This document shows, piece by piece, positions 27,244 to 36,952 of a stretch of DNA of 64,000 bases. The notes beneath the pieces are model-generated. The model saw nothing but the letters and a program-made list of their open reading frames with translations. It made no database searches and was not told the origin of the DNA. The stretch lies in assembly GCA_040544425.1 (NCBI GenBank), contig JBEONO010000014.1, positions 1-64,000 on the forward strand. Reading direction: 5' to 3'. The first letter of the stretch is position 1, and the number at the start of each line of letters is the position of its first letter. The position numbers and the translations under genes are program-made. Source of the DNA: Solimicrobium sp040544425. Its GTDB lineage: Bacteria; Pseudomonadota; Gammaproteobacteria; Burkholderiales; Burkholderiaceae_D.

Positions 27244-28077
27244 TTACTCAGTACAAAATTTCTTGCGCAGCTTGTTCAGCTCGGTCTCGTTGTCCTTGCC
27301 GCCGACAACCAGATGCGCGGCGTTGGTGGATTTTTTGGTCTTGACGGTTCCAGCCGGTCCGTCGGGTGTATCGAATTCGTGCCAGGTCAGCAGCCAGTCC
27401 GGCAGATCGTGTTTGGCGGTTTTTTCAAATTTCAAAGTCAGGTAGCCGTTGCTGCGGGCTCTGGTCCAGTGCTCGCAATGACCGCTGGCGCAGCCCGGGG
27501 TTGGGGAATATTCGCAGGAAAACGGGACATCGGAAAACAGGCGCAGCGACTCGTCCAGTCTGGCTGTGTCGTCACGCAGCTCGACGAAATCTGCCAGATA
27601 GAAATCCGCCCCGCCCCGGATATACACCGTGAAGTAATACTGCACGATGGCGATCGCCTGGCGACCAGGAGCAATCGGATACAGCGCCGGATAAATCGAG
27701 ACACCGCCATCGATGAAATCGTCAACCTGCGCTGGTTTGAGGGTGGAGGAAAAATAATGCGCCGCATTCCACATCTGCTCAACATGATAGTGACCATCAC
27801 CCAGATCGCGTACTCGGGCCAACTGTCGGCGCGACGCCGAGATGACATACAGATTGACATCGTGGTCCTGCTCAGTGCTGTACAGAGCCAGTTTTTCACC
27901 GTGCGGCTGTTGTTCGCATTCAAAGCCCTTGAGCACGCAAACCACATCTTTTAATTGTTGCTCGACTGCGGCGGATATTTTCCGCTCGTGCATTGCGGTA
28001 CCGCGGTCTCCGCTCGCCACCGATGCGCCTGTCGCTGCTGCCAAGGCCAGGAAAACAATGAATCGATTGAACATCAT
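27244..28077 (-). CDS. Exported protein of unknown function
   Basis: 277 residues with a GGAAGG site and a signal peptide (1-22). Cysteines in 'VVCVLKGFECEQQ' and 'FSCEYSPTPGCASGHCEHW' suggest disulfides. The central part ('RQAIAIVQYYFTVYIRGGADFYLADFVELRDD') looks like a beta sandwich. It lies 45 nt downstream of the CocE hydrolase gene on the same strand and may be co-transcribed. No family recognised. Confidence 0.6.
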   Translation of the reverse strand: MMFNRFIVFLALAAATGASVASGDRGTAMHERKISAAVEQQLKDVVCVLKGFECEQQPHGEKLALYSTEQDHDVNLYVISASRRQLARVRDLGDGHYHVEQMWNAAHYFSSTLKPAQVDDFIDGGVSIYPALYPIAPGRQAIAIVQYYFTVYIRGGADFYLADFVELRDDTARLDESLRLFSDVPFSCEYSPTPGCASGHCEHWTRARSNGYLTLKFEKTAKHDLPDWLLTWHEFDTPDGPAGTVKTKKSTNAAHLVVGGKDNETELNKLRKKFCTE

Positions 28078-28121
28078 TCTTCCTTCCTCGAATTCTCTTG
28101 CCTCGCCAGCAGCAGCCCTCT

Positions 28122-30053
28122 TCAGGGAACAATCGGTAACAGCACCCTGCTTGCGTTTGCGCCGCCAAAATAAACGCTCTCGGTCACTGCTTTATAGTCA
28201 GCGGCTTTCGCGTAAAAAATATTGTCGACATAGGTTTGCGGATTGCGGTCGTACAGCGGGAACAGACTTGACTGCACCTGAATCATGATTTTATGACCGG
28301 GCAAAAACACATGATCGACATTCGGCAGTCCGAATTTATACTCTTCAACCTTGCCTGCGACCAGCGCTTGCGGCCTGTCGAATCCATGCACATAGCGGCC
28401 ACGGAAAATTTCGATGCCGATCGGCAGTTCGTAGCCTGCCATGCCAGGCTTGGAACCCTGACCGGCTTCTTCCGGCGAGACATTCGGATAGACATCAATC
28501 AGCTTGACTACCCAGTCGCTGTCGGTACCGGACGTTGCAGCAAATAATTCAACCTCCGGTGCGCCCATGATGTGGACCGGTTTCTCGAGCTCAGCGGTTT
28601 TGTAGACCAGCACATCCGGGCGATCCGAAACGAAGCGCTGATCACGCACCAGCCAGGTTTTCCAGCTCTGGCCATCGGCGAAATTGACCGGACGCGGTGA
28701 GAATGGCACTGGCTTGGTCGGATCGGACACATAGTCATTGTGTCCGGCCGAGCTGGTCGGCTGAAACGACGCGCTGAAATTGGCGCCGAGATACAGCGGT
28801 GTGGCGGTGCCCATCGGCCAGGTCGGTGAGGTATCCCAGCGGTTGCTGCCGGTCGCGTAAGTCAGTACTCGCGGGGTATGCGGATCAGGCGCGCCTTTGA
28901 GGTAATGATCAAAGAAGGGCTTCAGATAATTGACGCGGAACTCCAGCGCGGTATCGCCATTGAAGGTCAGTGCGCCCAGGTCATAGCCATAATGATTGGC
29001 ACCAGAATGGCGCCATGGGCCAATCACCAGTGTCAGCAGATCATTGTTTTTATCCTTGGGGTGCAGCGCCTTGTACACGGCAGGTGCGCCGTAAGAATCT
29101 TCCTGATCCCACTGGCCCACGACCAGCATGGTTGGCACCGTCAGCGGACGGGCTGCCAGCCATTTGTCTACTGCCTGCAGGGACCAGTATTCGGTGTAGG
29201 CCGGGTTCTGCAAAATCTTTTGCATGTTCGGGAACAGGTCGATGCCCCATTGATGCGCGTAATCGGCGACCGATCCGCTTTCCAGATAACGCGTGTAATC
29301 ATCGCCAACACCATAACCGACCTGCGCACCGGCATTGGCTTTGTCGGTACTTTGTTCGACGATGAAGTCCATGGTCGGGATACGAAATGCGCCGTTGTGG
29401 AAATCGTCATCGCCGATCCAGGTATCGACCATCGGGCTTTGCGGTACTGCAGCTTTCAGCGCCGGATGGGGATTGATCAGCGTGTTGAGCGTCGTGAAGC
29501 CGAGATAGCTGCTGCCAATGGTGCCGACCTTGCCGTTACTCTCCGGGACGTGTTTGACCAACCAGTCTATCGTATCGTAAGCGTCGGTCGCCTCGTCGAC
29601 GCCGGTCTTGTTGAGCGGTCCGACGATCGGCCGGGTCATCACAAAATCACCTTTCGAATTGTGGGTGCCGCGAATATCCTGATACACCCAGATGTAGTTG
29701 TCGGTGACGAATTCGGCATCCATCGCGGGCAGTATTTCGGTGATCGACTGGCTTCTGGTACGGGCGGTGGAAGCTTTGGCGTCATAGGGCGTGCGCGACA
29801 ACAGAATCGGCCCGTTCTTCACGGTTTTTTTCATGACGATGACGGTGTACAGCTTGGTGCCGTCGCGCATCGGGATCATCTCAACGCGCTTGATGTAATC
29901 GGCGTTGGGGCGGACATGATCATAGCTGGCTACGTCGTCCGGCACCATGACCTCCAATTTTCCGCTGCCTTGCTGAGCAAAGGCCAAACTGGTGAATGCT
30001 GCGAGCGCAACAGGCAGTAATCTGGCTGTGTGATGTTTTAAGGATTTGTTCAT
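28122..30053 (-). CDS. CocE/NonD family hydrolase (S15-like)
   Basis: 643 residues from ATG at 30053, which opens on a signal peptide ending near Ser-Leu-Ala-Phe-Ala-Gln; ATG at 30104 is an alternative. Alpha/beta hydrolase with 'VGTIGSSYLGFTTLN' (nucleophile elbow), Asp in 'VGQWDQEDSYGAP' and His in 'GPWRHSGANHYG', followed by the C-terminal jelly-roll domain of X-Pro dipeptidyl-peptidases ('PDVLVYKTAELEKPVHIMGAPEVELFAATSGTDSDWVVKL'). Family members are acyl hydrolases or amino-peptidases, for example glutaryl-7-ACA acylase and cocaine esterase. The physiological substrate is unknown. Confidence 0.88.
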   Translation of the reverse strand: MNKSLKHHTARLLPVALAAFTSLAFAQQGSGKLEVMVPDDVASYDHVRPNADYIKRVEMIPMRDGTKLYTVIVMKKTVKNGPILLSRTPYDAKASTARTRSQSITEILPAMDAEFVTDNYIWVYQDIRGTHNSKGDFVMTRPIVGPLNKTGVDEATDAYDTIDWLVKHVPESNGKVGTIGSSYLGFTTLNTLINPHPALKAAVPQSPMVDTWIGDDDFHNGAFRIPTMDFIVEQSTDKANAGAQVGYGVGDDYTRYLESGSVADYAHQWGIDLFPNMQKILQNPAYTEYWSLQAVDKWLAARPLTVPTMLVVGQWDQEDSYGAPAVYKALHPKDKNNDLLTLVIGPWRHSGANHYGYDLGALTFNGDTALEFRVNYLKPFFDHYLKGAPDPHTPRVLTYATGSNRWDTSPTWPMGTATPLYLGANFSASFQPTSSAGHNDYVSDPTKPVPFSPRPVNFADGQSWKTWLVRDQRFVSDRPDVLVYKTAELEKPVHIMGAPEVELFAATSGTDSDWVVKLIDVYPNVSPEEAGQGSKPGMAGYELPIGIEIFRGRYVHGFDRPQALVAGKVEEYKFGLPNVDHVFLPGHKIMIQVQSSLFPLYDRNPQTYVDNIFYAKAADYKAVTESVYFGGANASRVLLPIVP

Positions 30054-30116
30054 TGTCTGATTCGCTGTAATTGTTTTATCGGGACCCGATGGGTCGATCT
30101 TCATTCTGCCGGTTGC

Positions 30117-30575
30117 TTATTTCTTGACCGCGGCCACCGAATAATGCACTTCAACCAGCTTCCAGACCCCGCCGCGTTTGAAGAAAACGTCGGTCTCATA
30201 ATAGCCTTCATCAACCGGCGGTTTGCCCACATAGCGCATGCGCGCCGTGGCGCGGTAACTTGCCACCGCTGCATCTTCGCCGGGAGATACCGTTATTTGC
30301 AGGTCGGTATATTTAAAAGACTGCACGATATTGCCAGCCTTGACCGAGGCGGTCCATTCCTTGCGATAGTCAGCCAGGGTGATCGGGCCGTCCGGGAACA
30401 GTCCGCGGAAATCATCGGCGTAATAGGAAAAATATTTCGGCAAATCGTTGGCGGCATAGGCCGCGTTGAACTCGGCCTCCAGCTTCTGGATCTCGTCGGC
30501 GGGCGTGGCGGCCATTGCTGGCGTAACCAGACTGTTCATCACGACGAACATGATTGATGCGTATTGAATTTTCAT
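30117..30575 (-). CDS. Exported NTF2-like (SnoaL/DUF4440) protein
   Basis: 152 residues from ATG at 30575, with AAGGAG upstream and a signal peptide (1-22, cleavage near Pro-Ala-Met-Ala). The domain fits the NTF2-like cone: 'IQKLEAEFNAAYAANDLPKYFSYYADDF', 'ADYRKEWTASVKAG', 'ITVSPGEDAAVASYRATARM' and 'GVWKLVEVHYSV'. Such proteins bind small ligands or act as auxiliary subunits. It precedes the CocE hydrolase by 63 nt on the same strand. Confidence 0.8.
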   Translation of the reverse strand: MKIQYASIMFVVMNSLVTPAMAATPADEIQKLEAEFNAAYAANDLPKYFSYYADDFRGLFPDGPITLADYRKEWTASVKAGNIVQSFKYTDLQITVSPGEDAAVASYRATARMRYVGKPPVDEGYYETDVFFKRGGVWKLVEVHYSVAAVKK

Positions 30576-30687
30576 CTTGGGTCTCCTTGGCGGATGTCGG
30601 CTTGCATCCGAAGACAAGGACATTAAATTAAAAAAATTAAAATAGCAATTTATTGTTTTGTGGCGGGTTTGAGGGGGGGGCCGGGGT

Positions 30688-30711
30688 AGGCTGGGTTATA
30701 TAACCCAGCCT
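30688..30711. repeat. Dispersed perfect palindrome, copy 1
   Basis: AGGCTGGGTTATATAACCCAGCCT is a 24-nt perfect palindrome just after the DUF4124 gene's stop. Related palindromes sit at 31429-31458 and 46787-46810. It could serve as a 3'-end hairpin for the minus-strand transcript, but no T tract follows. Confidence 0.7.
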
Positions 30712-30717
30712 GCGTCA

Positions 30718-31347
30718 TCAATTGGAGATAACCGTGTGGACGCTGGTGGTTACCGTCGTGGTTACACGGGGCCCTGAATTGGATGCAGGACGAGTGAAAC
30801 TGTTGGTGGGTCGATTACCGCCCGGCACAGCCTGCACGTTGTATTCAATTTCATTGCTGTCTTTTTCAGAGATTTTTTTGCTGAAGTTACTTTTTAAAAA
30901 CGCCCAGGTATCGTGTTCAACTGACTCGCAATGATAGTCTTCGGCAATTTGTTCCTGAGCAGCACTGACGACGTCTGCCTGGCGTTCCCTGCCGGAACGA
31001 TAGCGGTTATTTTGTTGAGGATGCTGATGATCCATCTGATAATTAATCAGCGGATTGGCACAGTACTGTTTGAAATTGGTTTCCAGCAGCGAGTACACAC
31101 GGCCGCAGTGCAGCTTGCGGGTATTCAGGCGATTGCAGGTATCGGCGATCTCCAATTGACGTCCCGCACCAGACACTGCCGGATCCACCTTGTCTTCAGC
31201 TTTAGCGCTTGGGCAGGGTTGATCTGTGTAAGTAGCTGAGCCGTCTGGCGCCACACACTTGTGAATCCCGGCATGGGCGCACCAGGAAAAACCAGACAGT
31301 AGAAAAAAAGTTATCGCCAACCATGCGCTGCGATTATTTATTATCAA
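30718..31347 (-). CDS. Exported DUF4124 protein
   Basis: 209 residues. The start is a TTG at 31347 supported by GAGGTG six nt upstream. Signal peptide 1-26. The DUF4124 signature follows directly: 'GIHKCVAPDGSATYTDQPCPS', a small periplasmic domain common in beta/gamma-proteobacteria and of unknown function. The remainder has four further Cys and a Thr/Ser-rich tail. The gene is bracketed by two related perfect palindromes. Confidence 0.82.
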   Translation of the reverse strand: MIINNRSAWLAITFFLLSGFSWCAHAGIHKCVAPDGSATYTDQPCPSAKAEDKVDPAVSGAGRQLEIADTCNRLNTRKLHCGRVYSLLETNFKQYCANPLINYQMDHQHPQQNNRYRSGRERQADVVSAAQEQIAEDYHCESVEHDTWAFLKSNFSKKISEKDSNEIEYNVQAVPGGNRPTNSFTRPASNSGPRVTTTVTTSVHTVISN

Positions 31348-31428
31348 TTGATCACCTCAGGAATAAGAATCTGTAGCGCAGGGTAACAGTTCGGGGGTGA
31401 TCAGTAAATGCTCTAAACAGGGCATTTT

Positions 31429-31458
31429 GGCAGGCCGGGTTATATAACCCGGCCTGCC
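31429..31458. repeat. Dispersed perfect palindrome, copy 2
   Basis: A 30-nt perfect palindrome centred on GGGTTATATAACCC with outer arms GGCAGGCC/GGCCTGCC. It lies between the amidase stop and the DUF4124 start. An adjacent imperfect hairpin (AATGCTCTAAACAGGGCATT, 31407-31427) resembles the small hairpin in the TA-flanking repeats. Confidence 0.7.
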
Positions 31459-31483
31459 GCACCTGGCCCGACTTCGCGGCGCA

Positions 31484-33280
31484 TCAGAATCCTGGCGGAC
31501 GCTCCTGTGCCACGGCGAAGTGCCGCTCCAGCGCCAGTCCAACCCGGGCGATGGTGCCTTCATCGAACAGACGACCGATCAGCGTCACGCCATGCGGCAC
31601 GCGCCTTGGCGGTGAAAACTTCGGCAGGGGATGAGCCGGATCCGGGGCCCAGTCGCTGCGCGCTTCCGAGACCATTACTGATCCGGTGCGCAGGGTCAGC
31701 GACGGATGGCCGGTGTTGTTGGAAATGACCAGCATCTCGTCACGCAGCGATGGCACCAGCAGCAGATCAACTTCCGAACACAGGCGTGCCATTTCCACGG
31801 CGACTTTGCGCCGCATGCGGTCGGCCTGCACCATGTCAACCGCCGACAGAAAACGTGCACTGCGGAATATATTCGGCCAGGCATCAGGCACCTGCTCGTG
31901 GAGCTGGTCGAGGCGGTGATCCAATGTGAGCTCTTCAAAGGCCGCCGCGCCTTCCGCAAACAGGATCACGTTCAGTGAATCGTAGGACCAGTCCGGCAAG
32001 GTTACCGGAGTCGGGATCATGCCCAGCTTCTTGATTGCTTCCAGCGCAGCGCGGTCAACGTCAGTGGCCGGCTCTTCGCTCATCCAGGCCGGTATGTAAC
32101 CCACTTTCAGACCGCGCACTGAAGCGTTGGCATCAAATTCCAGCCTGGCTGGTGTGCTGGCGATATCGCCGGAATCCGGACCGGAGATGGCGTGCAGGAC
32201 CAGCATCGCGTCTTCGACTGAACGGGTCATCGGGCCGAGTTTGTCGAGTGACCAGCACAGGGTCATGGCACCGGTACGCGGCACACGCCCGAAGGTCGGA
32301 CGCAAGCCGGTCACGCCGCAGCGCATGCTGGGACTGACGATGCTGCCGCCGGTTTCGCTGCCGACCGAAAATGCCACCAGTCCGGCGGCCGTGGCCGAGC
32401 CGGGACCGGCGCTCGATCCAGATGCGCCCTCTTCGATCAGCCATGGGTTCATGGTCTGTCCGCCAAACCAGATGTCGTTAAGCGCCAGTGCTCCCAGACT
32501 CAATTTGCCGACCAGCACGGCACCGGCCTCGGTCAGGCGTTTGACGACTGCCGAATCCGCAGCCGGCACGCGGTTACGGAATGGTTCTGCGCCATAGGTG
32601 GTGGCAATCCCGGCGGTGTCGAGCAGATCTTTGACGCCGTAGGGGATGCCATGCAAGGGTCCCCGATATTTACCGGCAGCGATTTCTTTATCGGCCTGGC
32701 GCGCCTGCGCGATCGCATGGTCGGCCGTCACGGTGATCACGCAGCGCAGCGTCGGATTGAAGCGGGCAATCCGTTTCAGATAAATATTGGTCAGCCGTTC
32801 GGAACTGAGTTGTTTGCTCTGAATCCAGTGTGACAATCTGGTCACCGGCGCAAAGGCAATATCGTCATCCTTTGCGGGCAATGCCGTGCCGTCGAATTTG
32901 CTGCGTACAAATTGATCGCGCGCCGGGCCAGCCTTGCTGCCGGGCAGAACCGGGTTCCATAAAGTTGCTGGCACATCCGTTGCCGTCAAGGCGGTTTTGC
33001 GCGGACCGGTGCGTCTTTCCAGCATCCCCGCCATCAGGCTGCGCCAGCTGCCGCTGGCCATCTGGCGCTCGGGTTCGGACAGCTGGATCTGCATCAGTTT
33101 CTCGGCTTCGGCAAACGTGGCCGGTGCAACTTCGGGGCCTACGGCCGGAGCATTACCGAACACCGGCGGCGCACCGGCTGGTGCTGCCTCCGGATTGACC
33201 TGGGCGTTGATCTGGCTGGCACTGGCAACGGCCAGCAATCCAAGTGGACCTTTGATCAGAAACTGACGGCGCTGAATCAT
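31484..33280 (-). CDS. Tat-exported amidase-signature family enzyme
   Basis: 598 residues, GAGGTA ribosome site. N-terminal 'MIQRRQFLIKGPLGLLAVASAS' is a twin-arginine signal, so it is probably exported folded. The Ser-cisSer-Lys triad is readable: Lys217 in 'PYGVKDLLDTAG', cis-Ser289 in 'GASGSSAGPGS' and nucleophile Ser313 in 'GSETGGSIVSP'. Residues 28-140 form an extra N-terminal region beyond the ~450-residue core. Substrate unknown; these enzymes hydrolyse amides from peptides to acylureas. Confidence 0.9.
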   Translation of the reverse strand: MIQRRQFLIKGPLGLLAVASASQINAQVNPEAAPAGAPPVFGNAPAVGPEVAPATFAEAEKLMQIQLSEPERQMASGSWRSLMAGMLERRTGPRKTALTATDVPATLWNPVLPGSKAGPARDQFVRSKFDGTALPAKDDDIAFAPVTRLSHWIQSKQLSSERLTNIYLKRIARFNPTLRCVITVTADHAIAQARQADKEIAAGKYRGPLHGIPYGVKDLLDTAGIATTYGAEPFRNRVPAADSAVVKRLTEAGAVLVGKLSLGALALNDIWFGGQTMNPWLIEEGASGSSAGPGSATAAGLVAFSVGSETGGSIVSPSMRCGVTGLRPTFGRVPRTGAMTLCWSLDKLGPMTRSVEDAMLVLHAISGPDSGDIASTPARLEFDANASVRGLKVGYIPAWMSEEPATDVDRAALEAIKKLGMIPTPVTLPDWSYDSLNVILFAEGAAAFEELTLDHRLDQLHEQVPDAWPNIFRSARFLSAVDMVQADRMRRKVAVEMARLCSEVDLLLVPSLRDEMLVISNNTGHPSLTLRTGSVMVSEARSDWAPDPAHPLPKFSPPRRVPHGVTLIGRLFDEGTIARVGLALERHFAVAQERPPGF

Positions 33281-33335
33281 TTTTATTTACCTCGATGGTT
33301 GTTGAACACAGTGAATCGGACATACCTTGCAACAG

Positions 33336-33716
33336 CTAATTCTTGACCTTACGCCAGAGTGGCCGAACTTTGAGGAATACGTTGTACAGCAGATCGAGAA
33401 TGCGAATCACAGGTCGGTTGGAGAGGAACGGCGTCAGCCAGGCCAGCGCCGGTAAATGTGCCCACAGCTCGACAAACGCTGCTGCACCCTGAACCAGTTC
33501 GCCTTGTGCATTACGCACGTGCATGCGCGCCAGGGCGGCATTGCGATCCAGCGTGGCACCCAACTCCGGTTCCGGGCACTGGCTGGCATCCACCCAGGCG
33601 ATATTCTGCGCGCCCTGCCATTTCTGATAAGTCGCAATCTCCCGGCTACAGATCGGGCAGGCGCCATCGAAGTAAACCGTACAGTTTTTTTGTGGTGCAG
33701 TGAGGTCGGGATCCAT
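33336..33716 (-). CDS. DCC-family thiol-disulfide oxidoreductase-like protein
   Basis: 126 residues. 'VYFDGACPICSREIATYQ' carries the DxxCxxC motif that names the DCC family (DUF393), with the downstream 'AAFVELWAHLPALAWLTPFLSNRPVIRILDLLYNVF' also typical. It may have redox activity in the cytoplasm, though the function of the family is not settled. It lies between the amidase and the FAD oxidoreductase on the same strand, 97 nt from the latter. Confidence 0.88.
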   Translation of the reverse strand: MDPDLTAPQKNCTVYFDGACPICSREIATYQKWQGAQNIAWVDASQCPEPELGATLDRNAALARMHVRNAQGELVQGAAAFVELWAHLPALAWLTPFLSNRPVIRILDLLYNVFLKVRPLWRKVKN

Positions 33717-33812
33717 AATCAAGGTCAGAAGCGAATCTGGCAGGGAATGCCAAAAAATCGATCCCGTATTATGACAGCAAGCCGGGCTTGGGCAAGCCCG
33801 GAGTCGCCTGGA

Positions 33813-34814
33813 TTACAACAGGCCGGCCACGACCTGATCAGCCAGGGCGTTGGCTTGCTGCCAGACGTCTTCAATCCTTGACCGGCTGCCCCAGTCACCA
33901 CTGCTGGCCAGTCCCAGAGCACGGTCATGGTAAGGCGGGTCGCGCTCCTGATCGTCGTGGGCTTTATCCAGCAGCGCATAGCGCCAGCGGTGCAGCGAGA
34001 AGTAATCCGGCGTGTCCAGATCAACTGGCAACACCAGGCTTAACTGCTGGCGCAGAAAGCGCTCAACCTCCTGCAGGTCGTCGTCCACATGCTGCTCGGC
34101 CCAGGCATTGCTGGTATTGACCACGATGCTGGTCAGCTCGTGGTTGCGTCCCGGCTTCATGGAACTGATGGCAATCCACTCAATCGGGCTGTTATTGACC
34201 TTCGCCGCCGTCCACGATTTGTCCCACTTATTTTTCAATCCGAACATCATGGTGAAGCAGGCCAGCATCTTCGAGTCGCGCAATTTTGAAGCTGGCGGCA
34301 GAAACTGATCGAACAATCGCACGGTCTGCACCGGCGGTGCCGTTGAGATCACCAGATCAAAGTCGCCAAGGCTCCCACCTTTCATATCAAGCAGCTGCCA
34401 GCCAGTTGCGGTTTTCTCGCCCAGCGGTGCCACCTCGCAGTTCAGGTTGACCTGAATATTTTCCGCCATGGTTTTGCAAAGACTGCTCATGCCCGGGCAG
34501 GCCACGTAATGAGGTTCAAACCAGAGCCGGTCGGTCTGCTTGCGCTCCGGATCGAAGGTGACCGCCTTGCCGGTCCAGTCCTGGATCAGGCCGGTGGCGA
34601 TATGGGGCGCCAGGAAGGCGCGAAACGCTTTGCTGCGCGCCGTCATGAATTGCGTGCCGTGATCGAAGTCGAAGGGATCAGCATGCCGGGTCGCCATGCG
34701 TCCGCCGACACCGCGTGCTTTTTCAAACACGGTGACATTGGCATGCTCGTTCAGGCGATTGGCAAGGGTCAGTCCCGCCATGCCGGCGCCAATGATTGCG
34801 ATATTTTTTTTCAT
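33813..34814 (-). CDS. FAD-dependent oxidoreductase, renalase/amine-oxidase-like
   Basis: 333 residues from ATG at 34814; upstream in-frame starts would add a non-protein-like segment. N-terminal dinucleotide-binding motif 'IAIIGAGMAGLTLANRL' with 'VFEKARGVGGRMATRH' (FAD-binding and GGRM motif of amine oxidases). 'DFDHGTQFMTARSKAFRAFL' and the C-terminal 'RWRYALLDKAHD' fit bacterial renalase-like proteins (about 330 residues). Probably a cytoplasmic flavoenzyme; substrate not predictable here. Confidence 0.88.
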   Translation of the reverse strand: MKKNIAIIGAGMAGLTLANRLNEHANVTVFEKARGVGGRMATRHADPFDFDHGTQFMTARSKAFRAFLAPHIATGLIQDWTGKAVTFDPERKQTDRLWFEPHYVACPGMSSLCKTMAENIQVNLNCEVAPLGEKTATGWQLLDMKGGSLGDFDLVISTAPPVQTVRLFDQFLPPASKLRDSKMLACFTMMFGLKNKWDKSWTAAKVNNSPIEWIAISSMKPGRNHELTSIVVNTSNAWAEQHVDDDLQEVERFLRQQLSLVLPVDLDTPDYFSLHRWRYALLDKAHDDQERDPPYHDRALGLASSGDWGSRSRIEDVWQQANALADQVVAGLL

Positions 34815-35166
34815 GAGATGTGTGCCAGGTTGATCGGCGATGGGGAATGAAGCTTTGAATATTAACACCGACAACGTTCTTGGGCAGAACCAAAGTCCAA
34901 CAACAATAGTCCGTTTGGCGACCCAAAAATAGTCCGAACAGCTCATGAGCACGGTTAGAGTTTTGACATTGGTTCAGTATGCTTCGCTGTCTTCGCTTGC
35001 TTCGCCTCTGCCTTTCCAACAGTGCCGACCCATGCGACCAGATGAAGTCTGACAGTGGTCGGCAAGGTCTGATTCGCGCTTTTTTTGAATAGATCCCGAT
35101 CGCGCGGCACCAGCAATCCAATTGACACTCAACCTGAATACCAACCAAACCTGAAGGGGAAGACAC
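34815..35166. other. Intergenic region before the exported phosphoesterase
   Basis: About 350 nt without a gene. It contains an 18-nt motif (ATAGTCCGAACAGCTCAT, 34929-34946) that recurs with one change upstream of the subtilase gene (38755-38772), and a hairpin with arms TGCCGACC / GGTCGGCA near 35022-35065. The likely promoter of the downstream gene lies here but I could not fix its boxes. Confidence 0.45.
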
Positions 35167-36912
35167 ATGGAATACTCGACGATGACGAAGCAGCTCAAGC
35201 TGGGCTTCGCAATGGCAACTGCCGCAATCTGCCTGCCGTTTGCAGCCCAGGCGCAGACCACACCAATCACCAATGTAGTGGTGATATTCCAGGAGAATGT
35301 CTCCTTCGATCACTATTTCGGTACTTACCCGAATGCGCAGAACAATCCAGGCGAGACACCATTTACTGCCTATCCTGGCACACCGACAGTCAATGGACTG
35401 ACGCCAGCCCTGTTACTGAATAACCCGAACAAAAATGCCGCCGGTACTGCCCAGGTTAACCCGCAACGTCTGTCCCCGGCACAAGCCTTTACCTGCAGCC
35501 AGAATCACAACTACGGCCCGGAACAGGCTGCACTGGATAACGGTCTGATGGACAAATTCCCGCAGTTCACCGGAAGAACCACCAGCGCCGGTTGCGCACC
35601 GGATGGCTCAACCGTGCTTGACTACTACGATGGCAATACCGTCACGGCATTGTGGAACTACGCACAGAACTACGCCATGAGCGACAATTTTTTTGATACG
35701 ACTTTTGGTCCGTCAACACCGGGCGCAATCAATCTGATCGCCGGTCAGACTTTCGGTGGCACCACCCATTTCGGTTCGGGTTCCACGAACTCCTACCCAA
35801 ATACAGTCAGCACCCTGGTGACCGATATCGGTGACTTTGATGCTTACTTGGATGACTGCGGCGCCGACAAGGGCGGTACCGTCAAGACCACGACCACGCT
35901 TGAGATGAACAGCGATGCCAGCGCCAGTACCGGTAACAAAAATATCGGCGATCTGCTCAACGCTGCCGGTGTGACCTGGGGCTGGTTCCAGGGCGGTTTT
36001 GATCCAACAGTAGCAGCCAACGGCACAGCGCCAGCAGTCTGCGGTGCCGCACGCGTCCTGCATAAATATCCAAGTGTCAATCCATCGGTGGTGGTACCGA
36101 ATCCGGTTGCTCCGTTCCTGACCGGATCCGATATTCATACCAACGGTGCCGACTACGTGTCGCATCACCAACCATTCCAGTTCTATGCATCGACACGCAA
36201 TCCGCATCATCTGCCCCCAACTTCGCCGGCAATGATCGGCCGCACTGATCAGGCAAATCACCAATACGACACCACCAAATTTTTCACAGCGCTTGCCAAT
36301 GGCAATCTGCCTGCCGTGTCGTTTATCAAAGCACCGTATGCCTACAATGGTCACCCTGGAAATTCAGATCCGATTACTGAACAGTACTGGATTACTCAGG
36401 TCATCAATCAGATCCAGCAGTCGCCGCAATGGGCCAATACTGCGATCATCGTGACTTATGATGATTCAGATGGCTGGTACGACCATGTTACCGGACCGAT
36501 CGTGAGCCCGTCGAATGTGACCATCGCCGGTCAAACAGCAGTCTATGACAATCTGGCCGGTGCAGGCAGCTGCGGTACACCAGCAGCGGGTGCCAATCCG
36601 GCACGTTGCGGCCATGGTCCCCGTTTGCCACTGGTTGTCGTTTCGCCGTATGCCAATCCTAACTATGTTGACCATACCTTGACCAACCAGACTTCGATCA
36701 TCAATTTCATCGAATCGAACTGGAATCTCGGTTACATCGACGGCCCAACCCGCCCTGCCAATGGTCAGGCTTCATTCGACCGTGATTCAGGAAGTTTGTC
36801 TGGTCTGTTCAATTTCAATAACACACCGAACACCAACCCATTATTGTTGACATGTGCCGGCGCAATTGCCACAACACCGTCACAAGCGTGCCAGCTGGAT
36901 GCCACTCCGTAA
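35167..36912 (+). CDS. Exported phosphoesterase (phospholipase C / acid phosphatase AcpA-like)
   Basis: 581 residues, AAGGGGAAG ribosome site, signal peptide to about residue 30 ('AAQAQTTPI'). 'NVVVIFQENVSFDHYFGTYP' is the PF04185 phosphoesterase signature with the metal-binding Glu-Asn; 'YDDSDGWYDHV' and 'GHGPRLPLVVVSPYA' are the later conserved blocks. The family includes phospholipase C and acid phosphatase A. It precedes a PEP-CTERM protein by 40 nt, so both are likely exported together from one operon. Confidence 0.9.
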   Translation: MEYSTMTKQLKLGFAMATAAICLPFAAQAQTTPITNVVVIFQENVSFDHYFGTYPNAQNNPGETPFTAYPGTPTVNGLTPALLLNNPNKNAAGTAQVNPQRLSPAQAFTCSQNHNYGPEQAALDNGLMDKFPQFTGRTTSAGCAPDGSTVLDYYDGNTVTALWNYAQNYAMSDNFFDTTFGPSTPGAINLIAGQTFGGTTHFGSGSTNSYPNTVSTLVTDIGDFDAYLDDCGADKGGTVKTTTTLEMNSDASASTGNKNIGDLLNAAGVTWGWFQGGFDPTVAANGTAPAVCGAARVLHKYPSVNPSVVVPNPVAPFLTGSDIHTNGADYVSHHQPFQFYASTRNPHHLPPTSPAMIGRTDQANHQYDTTKFFTALANGNLPAVSFIKAPYAYNGHPGNSDPITEQYWITQVINQIQQSPQWANTAIIVTYDDSDGWYDHVTGPIVSPSNVTIAGQTAVYDNLAGAGSCGTPAAGANPARCGHGPRLPLVVVSPYANPNYVDHTLTNQTSIINFIESNWNLGYIDGPTRPANGQASFDRDSGSLSGLFNFNNTPNTNPLLLTCAGAIATTPSQACQLDATP

Positions 36913-36952
36913 TTGAGAGCTGGCAATCAAACAAATTTTGAGAGGATTTACC

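Noticed and set aside
28878..30020. 380-codon antisense frame opposite the CocE hydrolase
   Set aside because: Shadow of a clearly recognised gene, without homology pattern or ribosome site.
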